NCBI GenBank assembly: GCA_040751775.1
Contig: JBFMGD010000056.1
Coordinates: 1-12,913, forward strand
Source of the DNA: JBFMGD01 sp040751775
GTDB lineage: Bacteria; Bacillota; Dethiobacteria; DTU022
Direction: 5' to 3'
DNA length: 12,913 nt
A program made the translations under genes and the position numbers. Shown here piece by piece: positions 6,791 to 12,913 of the stretch (within the stretch, counting starts at the first letter, position 1; each line of letters starts with the position of its first letter). Below the pieces are notes generated by a model, which saw nothing but the letters and a program-made list of their open reading frames with translations, ran no database searches and was not told where the DNA came from.

Positions 6791-8449
6791 CTACTTTGGA
6801 AAAACGTCGTATAGGGTCGTCATAAACCACATCACCACTACCGCCAGGACGATGATCGTGATCGGCAACCCTTTACCGTTATAGCGCTTCGGCTCGTAAT
6901 CCTGCCAGCCGTGCATCTCGTCCACCTGCCGCTGCAGCGCTTCCGGCGGCGGGGGGGTCAGCCATGAAACAAGCACCGTCAGGATAAAGGAAACCGGGAC
7001 GCCGATAGCGGTAATCTTGATCCAACCCAGGGGCCCGTAGAAATACTTGGCAAAGAAGGGGAAGGGAATCTCGACCGGGTTCATGCCCAGGTAACCGATC
7101 ATCAGCCACGGTATAAAACATAGCAAGAAGCCGGCAATCATCCCGGCGGCGGCGCCGTATTTATTGGTGCGTTTCCACCAGATCCCGAGCACGATCGGCA
7201 CCCCCAAGCCCCCGGCGGCAATCCCGAAGGACCACATGATCGCCTCAAGGATGAACTGCGGCGGGTTAAGGGAGAAGACTATGACGAGAATTCCGACGAT
7301 AAACATGGCCGCGTAGGAAAGCCGCAGCTTCTTCTCGTCGTCCACCGCGGGTTTAATCGCCCCATAGAGGTCGTGAATCAAGCCGGCTCCCATGATCATC
7401 AGCAAACCGGCCACGGTGGAGAGACCGGCCGCAACAGCACCGGCCACGACGATAGCCAACCATCCCTGTCCGGCCAGCTGTTCAACCAGGAGGAAAACCA
7501 TGTAATCATAAGCGGCGGCCGGGATAGTGATCCCCGAAGTATTCATGTAATACACAGCCGCGAAACCGGTGGCGTAAACAGTGGTGTTCACCAGGCCGAC
7601 CAGGAAGACGCAGAGCACTGTGCTCCAGCGCGCTTCACGGGCATCACGCACGGTGAAGAAGCGCATCACGAAGTGAGGCAGGCCGATGATCCCAAAGAAC
7701 GAACCGAGGAAGATCGCGATATATGTGACCGGGTGAACCAGCATCGGCCAGAAATAATGAGGCTTTACTGTTTCCATCAGAGTGACCATATTGCCGTAAC
7801 CCAGGGGCGGAAAAGCCCAACCCGCCGCGCCTAAGGTTTTTAGCACAACAGCCACCGGAAACATCATGCAAAAGATCAACACAATCGTCTGAAAGGTCTG
7901 ATTGTAGGTAACGCCGTACATGCCGCCCAGGGTCACATACAAAGTTACCACCAGGCCGCCGACGATAATGCCCCAAATCTCGGGCACACCCAGCAGGTAG
8001 TAGAAGACAATGCCGATTCCCTTCAGGTTACCGGCCAGGTAGAGAACGCTGACAACCAGCATCACGATTACCGACATGATGCGCAGGGTTTTGCTGTCAT
8101 ATCTCTCCGATATGAAGGCCATAGTGGTAAAAGATTTGTGCCGCCTTAAGTAGGGCGCCGCCAAGATCATTAATCCGATGAAAGATGCCGTGAATGCGGC
8201 GTAGACGGCGACGGCAATATAAACCCCTTCAATGATCAGCGCCGTCAAACCGATAAATGTGGTCAGGCTCAACGCCAAGGAGACCATGGCCAACCCGTTG
8301 TTGAGAGCGCCGATACTGCGCCCGGCCACATAGTAATCGCCTAAGCTACGGGTAAAGCGCCGCGCCCAAACGCTGATCAATACCGAAATCAACAGTACGG
8401 CCAGGCTTAAGATCAAACCTAAAACAAAAACTTCGCCTCTCGGTTCCAT
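6791..8449 (-). CDS. ActP-like sodium:solute symporter (SSS family)
   Basis: Multi-pass membrane transporter of 552 residues (about 13 helices), a length usual for acetate/monocarboxylate permeases of the sodium:solute symporter family. DYYVAGRSIGALNNGLAM (39-55) is the family's N-terminal signature. GLPHFVMRFFTVRDAREAR (256-274) is almost the same as the equivalent block in E. coli ActP. AAGLSTVAGLLMIMGAGLIHDLY (about 340-362) matches the helix with the sodium-site Ser/Thr in this family. These point to sodium-driven uptake of a short carboxylate such as acetate or propionate; the exact substrate is not shown. ATG at 8449 has AGGAGG about 11 bases upstream, a little far. It starts 30 bases after the small subunit gene. 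The ligase genes downstream are separated only by a terminator-like hairpin. Confidence 0.93.
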   Translation of the reverse strand: MEPRGEVFVLGLILSLAVLLISVLISVWARRFTRSLGDYYVAGRSIGALNNGLAMVSLALSLTTFIGLTALIIEGVYIAVAVYAAFTASFIGLMILAAPYLRRHKSFTTMAFISERYDSKTLRIMSVIVMLVVSVLYLAGNLKGIGIVFYYLLGVPEIWGIIVGGLVVTLYVTLGGMYGVTYNQTFQTIVLIFCMMFPVAVVLKTLGAAGWAFPPLGYGNMVTLMETVKPHYFWPMLVHPVTYIAIFLGSFFGIIGLPHFVMRFFTVRDAREARWSTVLCVFLVGLVNTTVYATGFAAVYYMNTSGITIPAAAYDYMVFLLVEQLAGQGWLAIVVAGAVAAGLSTVAGLLMIMGAGLIHDLYGAIKPAVDDEKKLRLSYAAMFIVGILVIVFSLNPPQFILEAIMWSFGIAAGGLGVPIVLGIWWKRTNKYGAAAGMIAGFLLCFIPWLMIGYLGMNPVEIPFPFFAKYFYGPLGWIKITAIGVPVSFILTVLVSWLTPPPPEALQRQVDEMHGWQDYEPKRYNGKGLPITIIVLAVVVMWFMTTLYDVFPK

Positions 8450-8479
8450 ATGCCTTTTTACCTCCTTTCGGCAGGAAAT

Positions 8480-8779
8480 TTAGGTCCGCTGCTGATCCTC
8501 AAGTTTATCCATCACCAAACACCAAATCGCACCGATTAAGCTGACACCGATCCAGCTGAAAACGATCAACAAGAAATAATGGAGCGGAAATCCCATCACG
8601 TATTTCTGAACGACAAACATCGATTCGCCGTAATACTGGACAAGATGAGCCGGTGTAGCCACCTTGCTGAAAAATGATTCATTCAAAATTACAAAAAATG
8701 AGCTTAAAAACCCGCCGGTTAGACAGACCAGGATCAAACAGATTGTGGTTACCCGTATTTCAAGTTTATAAGCTTTCAC
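8480..8779 (-). CDS. Small membrane subunit of the symporter (DUF4212/DUF485-like)
   Basis: Protein of 99 residues with two predicted helices (about 10-31 and 66-90), a connecting outer loop, and a charged C-terminus MDKLEDQQ. The GFPLHYFL segment just before the second helix and the Met-Asp-Lys-Leu ending match the small partner proteins (DUF4212 type) encoded next to sodium:solute symporters; ActP in E. coli is likewise preceded by the two-helix DUF485 protein YjcH. It probably assists assembly or activity of the transporter encoded 30 bases downstream. The start is placed at the GTG at 8779, 8 bases after AGGAGG. A GTG three codons earlier (8788) overlaps that ribosome binding site and cannot be the start. 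No conserved catalytic residues are expected. Confidence 0.78.
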   Translation of the reverse strand: MKAYKLEIRVTTICLILVCLTGGFLSSFFVILNESFFSKVATPAHLVQYYGESMFVVQKYVMGFPLHYFLLIVFSWIGVSLIGAIWCLVMDKLEDQQRT

Positions 8780-8787
8780 AAGATTCA

Positions 8788-8793
8788 CCTCCT
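8788..8793 (-). promoter_or_regulatory. Ribosome binding site that decides the small-subunit start
   Basis: AGGAGG on the minus strand. Its last G is the first base of the upstream in-frame GTG, so translation must begin at the next GTG (8779), at the normal spacing of 8 bases. Confidence 0.8.
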
Positions 8794-8890
8794 GATTAAA
8801 AAAATGATTTTAACATCAATTTACACAATTTATCATCTATTCCCCCCTTTATGACTTGGCATAATATTAACTTAAATATTTATATTCTAC

Positions 8891-8956
8891 CTTTTTTGGT
8901 GTAATCCTTTTTATATTCCATTACTTTTTTGGTGTAATCCTTTTTATATTCCATTA
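8891..8956. repeat. Perfect 33-bp tandem duplication in divergent intergenic region
   Basis: The 33-base unit beginning CTTTTTTGGTGTAATCC occurs twice without a mismatch (8891-8923 and 8924-8956). A degraded partial copy (TTTATATTCTAC) precedes it at about 8879-8890. It lies between the transporter cluster and the DUF456 gene. Each unit carries, on the minus strand, a TATAAA and an ATTACA. Confidence 0.95.
8910..8938 (-). promoter_or_regulatory. Candidate promoter for the symporter-ligase cluster, built across the repeat
   Basis: On the minus strand ATTACA (8938-8933, four of six consensus -35 bases) in one repeat copy lies exactly 17 bases before TATAAA (8915-8910) in the next copy. A second, poorer pair (15-base spacing) uses the second ATTACA and the TATAAA at 8884-8879 in the partial copy. 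The transcript would have a leader of over 120 bases before the small-subunit gene. The region is AT-rich, so chance matches are possible. Confidence 0.35.
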
Positions 8957-9044
8957 TAAACGCAAGTTTTATGCCGGTCGTTCACTGTTATGATATGATT
9001 AAATAGTGCCTCGCTATTCAAATACCAAAATCGAGGTGATCAAT

Positions 9045-9521
9045 ATGCAAATAGCCGCTTTAATTATTGCCTGCCTGTTTTTCCTGGTAGGGGTGCTCGG
9101 TTCCATTCTACCGGTTTTGCCCGGAGCGCCGCTAATCTGGTTGGGGATGCTGATCTACGCCTTCGCCGTAGGGTTTAACGAACTCAACACGCTCTTTTTT
9201 ATTATCCAGGGAGCGCTGGCGCTGGCGGTAATCGGTGCCGATTACCTGGCCACGGCGATGGGCAGCCGCCGTTTTGGAGGCAGTAAAGCCGCTCTTTGGG
9301 GCGCCATGCTCGGTCTTTTCGTCGGTCTTTTCTTTTTTCCGATCGGCCTGATTGCCGGTCCATTTCTGGGCGCGGTACTGGCCGACTTGATTTTTTCCCG
9401 CAAGATTGAGCAGGCTGTCCGCTCCGGACTGGGCGCCTCCCTCGGTTTTTGGTTGGGCATCCCGGTTAAACTGGCCCTGGAGGCGGCCATGATCATCTGG
9501 TTTTTTGTAAGAATATTTTAA
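9045..9521 (+). CDS. DUF456 family membrane protein
   Basis: Hydrophobic protein of 158 residues with about five to six membrane helices. It has the DUF456 pattern: a first helix running into GSILPVLPGAPLIWLG (19-34), then a motif GSRRFGGSKAALWGAMLGLFVG (73-94), then a Gly-rich pair of helices with FFPIGLIAGPFLGA (97-110), and a charged loop before the last helix. The function of the family is not known. ATG at 9045 is chosen because GAGGTGATC, matching the 16S tail, lies just upstream; the frame is open 13 codons further to a GTG without such a site. It is divergent from the transporter cluster, and about 100 AT-rich bases separate it from the acyl-CoA synthetase gene, so co-transcription with the latter is possible but not evident. 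Confidence 0.85.
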   Translation: MQIAALIIACLFFLVGVLGSILPVLPGAPLIWLGMLIYAFAVGFNELNTLFFIIQGALALAVIGADYLATAMGSRRFGGSKAALWGAMLGLFVGLFFFPIGLIAGPFLGAVLADLIFSRKIEQAVRSGLGASLGFWLGIPVKLALEAAMIIWFFVRIF

Positions 9522-9624
9522 ATATTATTTTAAATGTATTTATTTTTTCTTTAGAATTTAACACTAAGAAGGAATAATTTAAATGATATAGAATATATAC
9601 ACGAAATAAAGAGGAGGTTGTAAA

Positions 9625-11301
9625 ATGGAAAAAATTTGGCTCAAAAATTATGAACCCGAAGTACCTCACAGCATGGATTACCCCGATATTTCCCTATATG
9701 AACTTTTTCTCCAGTCCGCCCGGCAACACGGGTCCCAGGCAGCCGTCTCTTTTATGGGCCGGGAGCTAACCTACAACGCTCTGCTCGAACAAGTGCAAAA
9801 TTTCGCCGCAGCGCTGCAAAAGCTGGGAGTTAAAAAAGGTGACCGGGTGGCGATACACCTGCCGAACTGCACCCAGTTTCCGATTGCCTATTTTGCCACT
9901 CTCTCTTTGGGAGCGGTCGTGGTGCCGTGCAACCCGATGTACGTGGCCCGCGAACTGGCTCATCAACTTAAAGATTCGGGTGCGGAAACGATCGTCACGC
10001 TGACCCGGTTCTACAAAATCATTAAAGAAGTGCAGCCGCAAACTAATTTAAAGAATGTAATCGTCACCAGTATCAAAGATTTCTTTCCCGGCTTCTTAAG
10101 CTTTCTTTACACGGTAGCCAAAGAGAAAAAAGAAGGCGACCGGGTCAGTCTGGAGGCCGGTGACTTAAATTTCTTAAACCTGCTTAACGAACACAAGGGC
10201 CAAAGCGTCACCCCCGCCGAGGTTAAACCATCGGACCGCGCCGTATTCATGTATACCGGCGGTTCCACCGGCGTCTCCAAGGGCGCCGTCCTGCTGCATC
10301 GCAACCTGGTGGCCAACGTCCTGCAGTTAAAAGCCTGGGATGTAAAAGCCAAGCATGGCCAGGAGGTGATCCTGGCGGTGCTGCCCTTCTTTCACAGTTT
10401 CGGCATGACCACCTGCCTGAACCTGGGGCTGTTGAACGGAAACAAGGTGGTGATGTTGCCTCGCTTTGTCCTGGCGGACGTCCTGAAGACGATCGATAAA
10501 GAGAAGCCGACCATCTTCCCCGGGGTGCCCACTCTTTACGTGGCGATCAACAACGCCCCCGACCTTGCAAAACATGACCTCAGCTCGATCCGGGTATGCG
10601 TCAGCGGCGCCGCACCCCTGCCGGTTGAGGTGCAGCAGCAGTTCGAGAAAAACAGCGGCGGCAAACTGGTGGAAGGTTACGGCCTCTCCGAAACTTCACC
10701 GGTCAGCCACGCGAACCCCGTGCACGGTTTGCGCAAACCGGGCAGCATCGGCCTGCCGATTACCGACGTTGAGATGAAGATCGTGGACGTGGAAACGGGC
10801 GAGAAAGAGCTGCCGATCGGCGAAATTGGCGAGATTTGCCTGAAAGGGCCCCACATCATGGAAGGTTACCTGAACATGCCCGAAGAAAACGCCAACAGCT
10901 TGCGGAACGGCTGGTTTTACACCGGTGACATCGCCAAGGTTGACGAAGACGGCTATACATACATCGTGGACCGGAAGAAAGATATGGTTATCGCCGGCGG
11001 CTACAACATCTATCCCCGCGATATCGAAGAAGTGCTTTACACTCACCCCAAGATCATGGAAACTACCGTGGCGGGCATCAAAGACCCCTACCGCGGCGAA
11101 ACCTTGAAAGCGTACGTTGTTTTGAAGGAAGGGGAAACCCTGACGGAGGAAGAGGTCATCGAATTCTGCAAGTCCAACCTGGCCGCCTACAAGGTGCCCA
11201 AGCTGGTCGAATTCCGGGATCAGCTGCCCAAGACGATGGTCGGCAAGGTGCTGCGGCGCGTGCTGCGCGAAGAGGAAGAGAAAAAGAACGCTTCAGCTTA
11301 A
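9625..11301 (+). CDS. Long-chain fatty acyl-CoA synthetase (FadD-like)
   Basis: Activates fatty acids with ATP and CoA to acyl-CoA through an acyl-adenylate; 558 residues, typical for FadD-type ligases and complete. The nucleotide loop is YTGGSTGVSKGA (210-221), the 'TGG' form seen in long-chain enzymes. GYGLSETSP (351-359) is the adenine-binding block, GWFYTGDIAKVDEDGY (429-444) the hinge-side ATP/ribose block, DRKKDMVIAGGYNIYP (449-464) the hinge and CoA-side block, and K541 in PKTMVGKVLRR is the catalytic lysine. ATG at 9625 has GAGGAGG about 8 bases upstream. It is transcribed away from the symporter-ligase cluster, and a strong terminator follows. Chain-length preference cannot be read from sequence. 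All motifs are intact, in contrast to the second PaaK-like protein. Confidence 0.95.
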   Translation: MEKIWLKNYEPEVPHSMDYPDISLYELFLQSARQHGSQAAVSFMGRELTYNALLEQVQNFAAALQKLGVKKGDRVAIHLPNCTQFPIAYFATLSLGAVVVPCNPMYVARELAHQLKDSGAETIVTLTRFYKIIKEVQPQTNLKNVIVTSIKDFFPGFLSFLYTVAKEKKEGDRVSLEAGDLNFLNLLNEHKGQSVTPAEVKPSDRAVFMYTGGSTGVSKGAVLLHRNLVANVLQLKAWDVKAKHGQEVILAVLPFFHSFGMTTCLNLGLLNGNKVVMLPRFVLADVLKTIDKEKPTIFPGVPTLYVAINNAPDLAKHDLSSIRVCVSGAAPLPVEVQQQFEKNSGGKLVEGYGLSETSPVSHANPVHGLRKPGSIGLPITDVEMKIVDVETGEKELPIGEIGEICLKGPHIMEGYLNMPEENANSLRNGWFYTGDIAKVDEDGYTYIVDRKKDMVIAGGYNIYPRDIEEVLYTHPKIMETTVAGIKDPYRGETLKAYVVLKEGETLTEEEVIEFCKSNLAAYKVPKLVEFRDQLPKTMVGKVLRRVLREEEEKKNASA

Positions 11302-11362
11302 GCCCGTGACACCGGCCCGGGCGCTGTTCAACTCAACCCCGGAAGCGGCAACATGGATAAAC

Positions 11363-11402
11363 AAAACTGCAGGGTACGCCAATACGTGCCCTGCAGTTTT
11401 TT
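11363..11402 (+). terminator. Bidirectional intrinsic terminator between convergent genes
   Basis: AAAACTGCAGGG (11363-11374) pairs with CCCTGCAGTTTT (11389-11400), and TACG/CGTG extends the stem inward to a CCAATA loop. Six T residues follow on the plus strand, ending the acyl-CoA synthetase transcript. On the minus strand the same stem is followed by TTTTGTTT, so it can also serve the convergent membrane-protein gene. Confidence 0.93.
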
Positions 11403-11425
11403 ATCGGGATAGTATTAAGGTTACT

Positions 11426-12325
11426 TTAATCATCCCAGGGATCGTACCAGGGAACATCCCAAATAGCTCCTCCGACCAACTCCCCGTGCCGATCAAACGC
11501 AATTATGCCAGGAAACCTGGGATAAGGCTGCCACCTCTCTTGATCGTCACGCAATACAATATAATCGCTCTCTACTTCTATGAGAATATAGTAATCAACC
11601 GCTTTCTTGGCTTCTTCCAATGCATATACTTTTTCACAGAAATCGCCGATTATAAAGTACGCGATGGCTTCGTTTATTGGTTCTATATAGATGAAAATTT
11701 CATTGTCTACCCGCTTGATCAGGGACACGAAAGCCAGCGGTTGATCATATCGATCATAAAACATGAATGGAGTATCACGAAACCAACCGCTAAGCCACTC
11801 GCTTCGATAGAACACGCCAAAAGGCCTGGTGATTTCATCGACAATGTAACCATCCCCGATCATAAAATCAACTCTATAAATGATCAAATCACATGAAGAA
11901 AAACTTTCCCGATGCAAAATTAACGCATCTTCGATCAGCAATCCGTCCAGGGTTAATGAAACCCCGGGCAACCATAACAATAAAGTTACGGCGATTATTA
12001 CTACGGCCAGAATGATTATGACATGAGCTGTTTTCTTTTTCATTAAATACTTGTTAATCAATTCCACGATTATGCCTATAATCACCGCAATTGCCAATAT
12101 TTCGTAGTGGAACACTCCTCCGCAAAAAAAGCCGGTAAAGAATATTGCCGAAAAAAAATATTTTTTCCAGACTAAAGGTGTGGAACCGATTAAGGCAATA
12201 ACAAAAATTTGCCAAGTCAAGCGGCTATAATCCCTTGGAAGATAAGATGCTAGATAGATGATCATAAAAACCGCAAATACAATTGCAGCAATAACAATAT
12301 TTTTACGTTGGACCTGTTTTATCAT
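11426..12325 (-). CDS. Unrecognised membrane protein with large C-terminal domain
   Basis: I do not recognise this family. The product has 299 residues: five predicted membrane helices at about 9-27, 38-53, 56-72, 75-91 and 101-119, then a soluble domain of about 180 residues. Basic loops (near 1-8, 54-55 and NKYLMKKK at 91-98) put the N-terminus inside and the C-terminal domain outside. That domain is rich in aromatic and acidic residues, alternates short hydrophobic strands with turns, and ends in an unusual Trp/Asp/Pro tail (IWDVPWYDPWDD). No catalytic motif stands out. ATG at 12325 is chosen since AGGGAG lies about 9 bases upstream; the frame is open 28 codons further, with an ATG at 12346 having a poorer site. 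The gene is more AT-rich than those to its left and stands alone, which may reflect transfer. Confidence 0.65.
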   Translation of the reverse strand: MIKQVQRKNIVIAAIVFAVFMIIYLASYLPRDYSRLTWQIFVIALIGSTPLVWKKYFFSAIFFTGFFCGGVFHYEILAIAVIIGIIVELINKYLMKKKTAHVIIILAVVIIAVTLLLWLPGVSLTLDGLLIEDALILHRESFSSCDLIIYRVDFMIGDGYIVDEITRPFGVFYRSEWLSGWFRDTPFMFYDRYDQPLAFVSLIKRVDNEIFIYIEPINEAIAYFIIGDFCEKVYALEEAKKAVDYYILIEVESDYIVLRDDQERWQPYPRFPGIIAFDRHGELVGGAIWDVPWYDPWDD

Positions 12326-12467
12326 GGCATATTCTCCCTGCACCATAAGCTTATGCCTTGCTCCACATAAGAAAAAAGCAAAAACTTCTATCTCGCCGGC
12401 AATTACCAAGTTAAGTTAATCCTTTTTCGGCGTTTCTATGTCGAGAAAAGACCTTATTGTTTTTTTT

Positions 12468-12503
12468 ACAAGAGCACTGTTGTCTGAAGAACGGTGCTCT
12501 TGT
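12468..12503. repeat. Long hairpin with T tract on the wrong side
   Basis: ACAAGAGCAC (12468-12477) pairs with GTGCTCTTGT (12494-12503); TGTT/AACG pairing extends the stem to about 14 bp with one G-T pair and an 8-base loop. Eight T residues (12460-12467) lie 5' of it on the plus strand, and on neither strand does a T tract follow it, so it is not a usual intrinsic terminator. The rest of the gap 12326-12543 shows no gene and no clear promoter. Confidence 0.6.
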
Positions 12504-12543
12504 ATCAAAAATAATTATACACTTATTAGTACTGTTTTATTGT

Positions 12544-12786
12544 TTATCTTGTTACATACATATATCCCAAATACTTACAGACTGAATTCCAATAGTAATA
12601 CCTATCAGTAGTTTTATTCCAATTATCAACAATTCTAGCGTATTTTTCACCTGAACTATAAGCACGATAACCAATCCCATTAACATAATGGGCCTCAAAT
12701 AATGACGGCCACAATACTAAATACGCCATTCGTTGATTGGTTTGAATAGTAGTTAGATAGTTGTTCCAGGATACACTTTGACCACC
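12544..12786 (-). pseudogene. C-terminal remnant of an unrecognised gene
   Basis: The frame is open from about 12795 down to a TAA at 12544, but the first ATG (12729) lies in mid-sequence and has no ribosome binding site. The readable part is about 80 residues (from GGQSVSWNNYLTTIQ through LWPSLFEAHYVNGIGY to CKYLGYMYVTR), rich in Tyr, Trp and Asn. It reads like the end of a folded, perhaps exported, protein rather than random sequence. The frame enters what may be an insertion-sequence end at 12787 and meets a TGA at 12798-12796. The likeliest history is a gene whose 5' part was removed or displaced by insertion. A genuine 61-residue protein starting at 12729 is less likely. Function unknown. 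Confidence 0.4.
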
Positions 12787-12913
12787 TGTGATCGGTCAAC
12801 ACTTTTGGATGAAGAACGGCCAATAATTTTGGACGTTAATTGCTATAAAATGGTATTACGGTGACTTACCCGATAGCTATCCCCAGACATATTAAAAATC
12901 TCGCTGTTATGAA
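12787..12913. mobile_element. Possible insertion-sequence end (runs off right edge)
   Basis: From TGTGATC at 12787 the sequence carries two similar 16-base blocks, GGTCAACACTTTTGGA (near 12794) and GGCCAATAATTTTGGA (near 12819), 13 of 16 bases alike. Repeated GGTCAA-T-rich blocks just inside a TG end are reminiscent of the multiple transposase sites of IS21-family elements. The start also coincides with the break in the gene remnant. No transposase reading frame is visible in the 127 bases available, so this is tentative. Confidence 0.3.

Noticed and set aside
6879..7976. Minus-strand alternate frames (80 and 110 residues) and a plus-strand 153-residue frame inside the symporter gene
   Set aside because: The symporter frame is continuous with family motifs throughout, so these are out-of-frame readings, not a frameshift.
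8891..8956. The two 33-bp copies as a short CRISPR-like array
   Set aside because: The copies are directly adjacent, with no spacers between them, and no cas genes are present.
9522..9624. A promoter for the acyl-CoA synthetase in the AT-rich gap
   Set aside because: Several TATA-like hexamers occur, but none has a convincing -35 at 16-18 bases, so no site was chosen.
9766..11107. Open frames on both strands inside the acyl-CoA synthetase gene
   Set aside because: The acyl-CoA synthetase is complete with every motif in order; the others lack start signals.
11306..11896. Plus-strand 196-residue frame opposite the membrane protein
   Set aside because: It begins before and runs through a strong terminator and has no ribosome binding site; the minus strand gives a plausible membrane protein with helices and correct charge bias.
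12778..12799. TTGACC/GGTCAA inverted repeat as a terminator
   Set aside because: The 6-bp stem has a 10-base loop and no T tract; it is better explained by the GGTCAA blocks of the possible insertion-sequence end.

Overview
This 12.9 kb stretch looks like part of a chromosome from an anaerobic, Gram-positive-type Firmicute, perhaps related to Desulfotomaculum or Pelotomaculum. The clues are near-perfect AGGAGG ribosome binding sites, frequent GTG and TTG starts, moderate G+C, intrinsic terminators with T tracts, and a gene set rich in acyl-CoA ligases plus a monocarboxylate-type sodium symporter. The taxonomic guess is inference only; no rRNA or marker gene is present.

Left part (1-3601, all minus strand). 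A glycerate kinase gene runs off the left edge. Next to it are a two-domain universal stress protein, a cytoplasmic PAS histidine kinase in a two-gene operon with a stand-alone receiver protein, and a small lipoprotein. A terminator separates the receiver gene from the stress gene. An extended -10 promoter precedes the kinase.

Centre (3715-8779, minus strand). In transcription order this is a small two-helix membrane subunit, an ActP-like sodium:solute symporter, and two tandem paralogues of the phenylacetate-CoA ligase (PaaK) family. A strong terminator closes the cluster. A second terminator-like hairpin sits between the symporter and the first ligase, right against that ligase's ribosome binding site, and so may set the transporter-to-ligase ratio. 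The likely theme is carboxylate import followed by activation to a CoA thioester or acyl-adenylate; the substrate is unknown. One ligase keeps most adenylation motifs. The other has lost several, including the C-terminal lysine, and may be a non-catalytic partner.

Divergent side (9045-11402, plus strand). A DUF456 membrane protein is followed by a complete long-chain fatty acyl-CoA synthetase, ending in a bidirectional terminator. The intergenic region between the two directions holds a perfect 33-bp tandem duplication that may carry promoter elements for the transporter cluster.

Right end (11426-12913). This part is clearly more AT-rich. It contains an unrecognised membrane protein with a large C-terminal domain, a hairpin, the C-terminal remnant of an unrecognised gene, and, at the edge, what may be the end of an insertion sequence that cut that gene. 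It looks like acquired or decaying sequence.

There is no gap longer than 300 bases without a gene. The larger gaps (3602-3821, 8780-9044, 12326-12543) are described in the feature list. I saw no tRNA, rRNA, riboswitch or CRISPR array.
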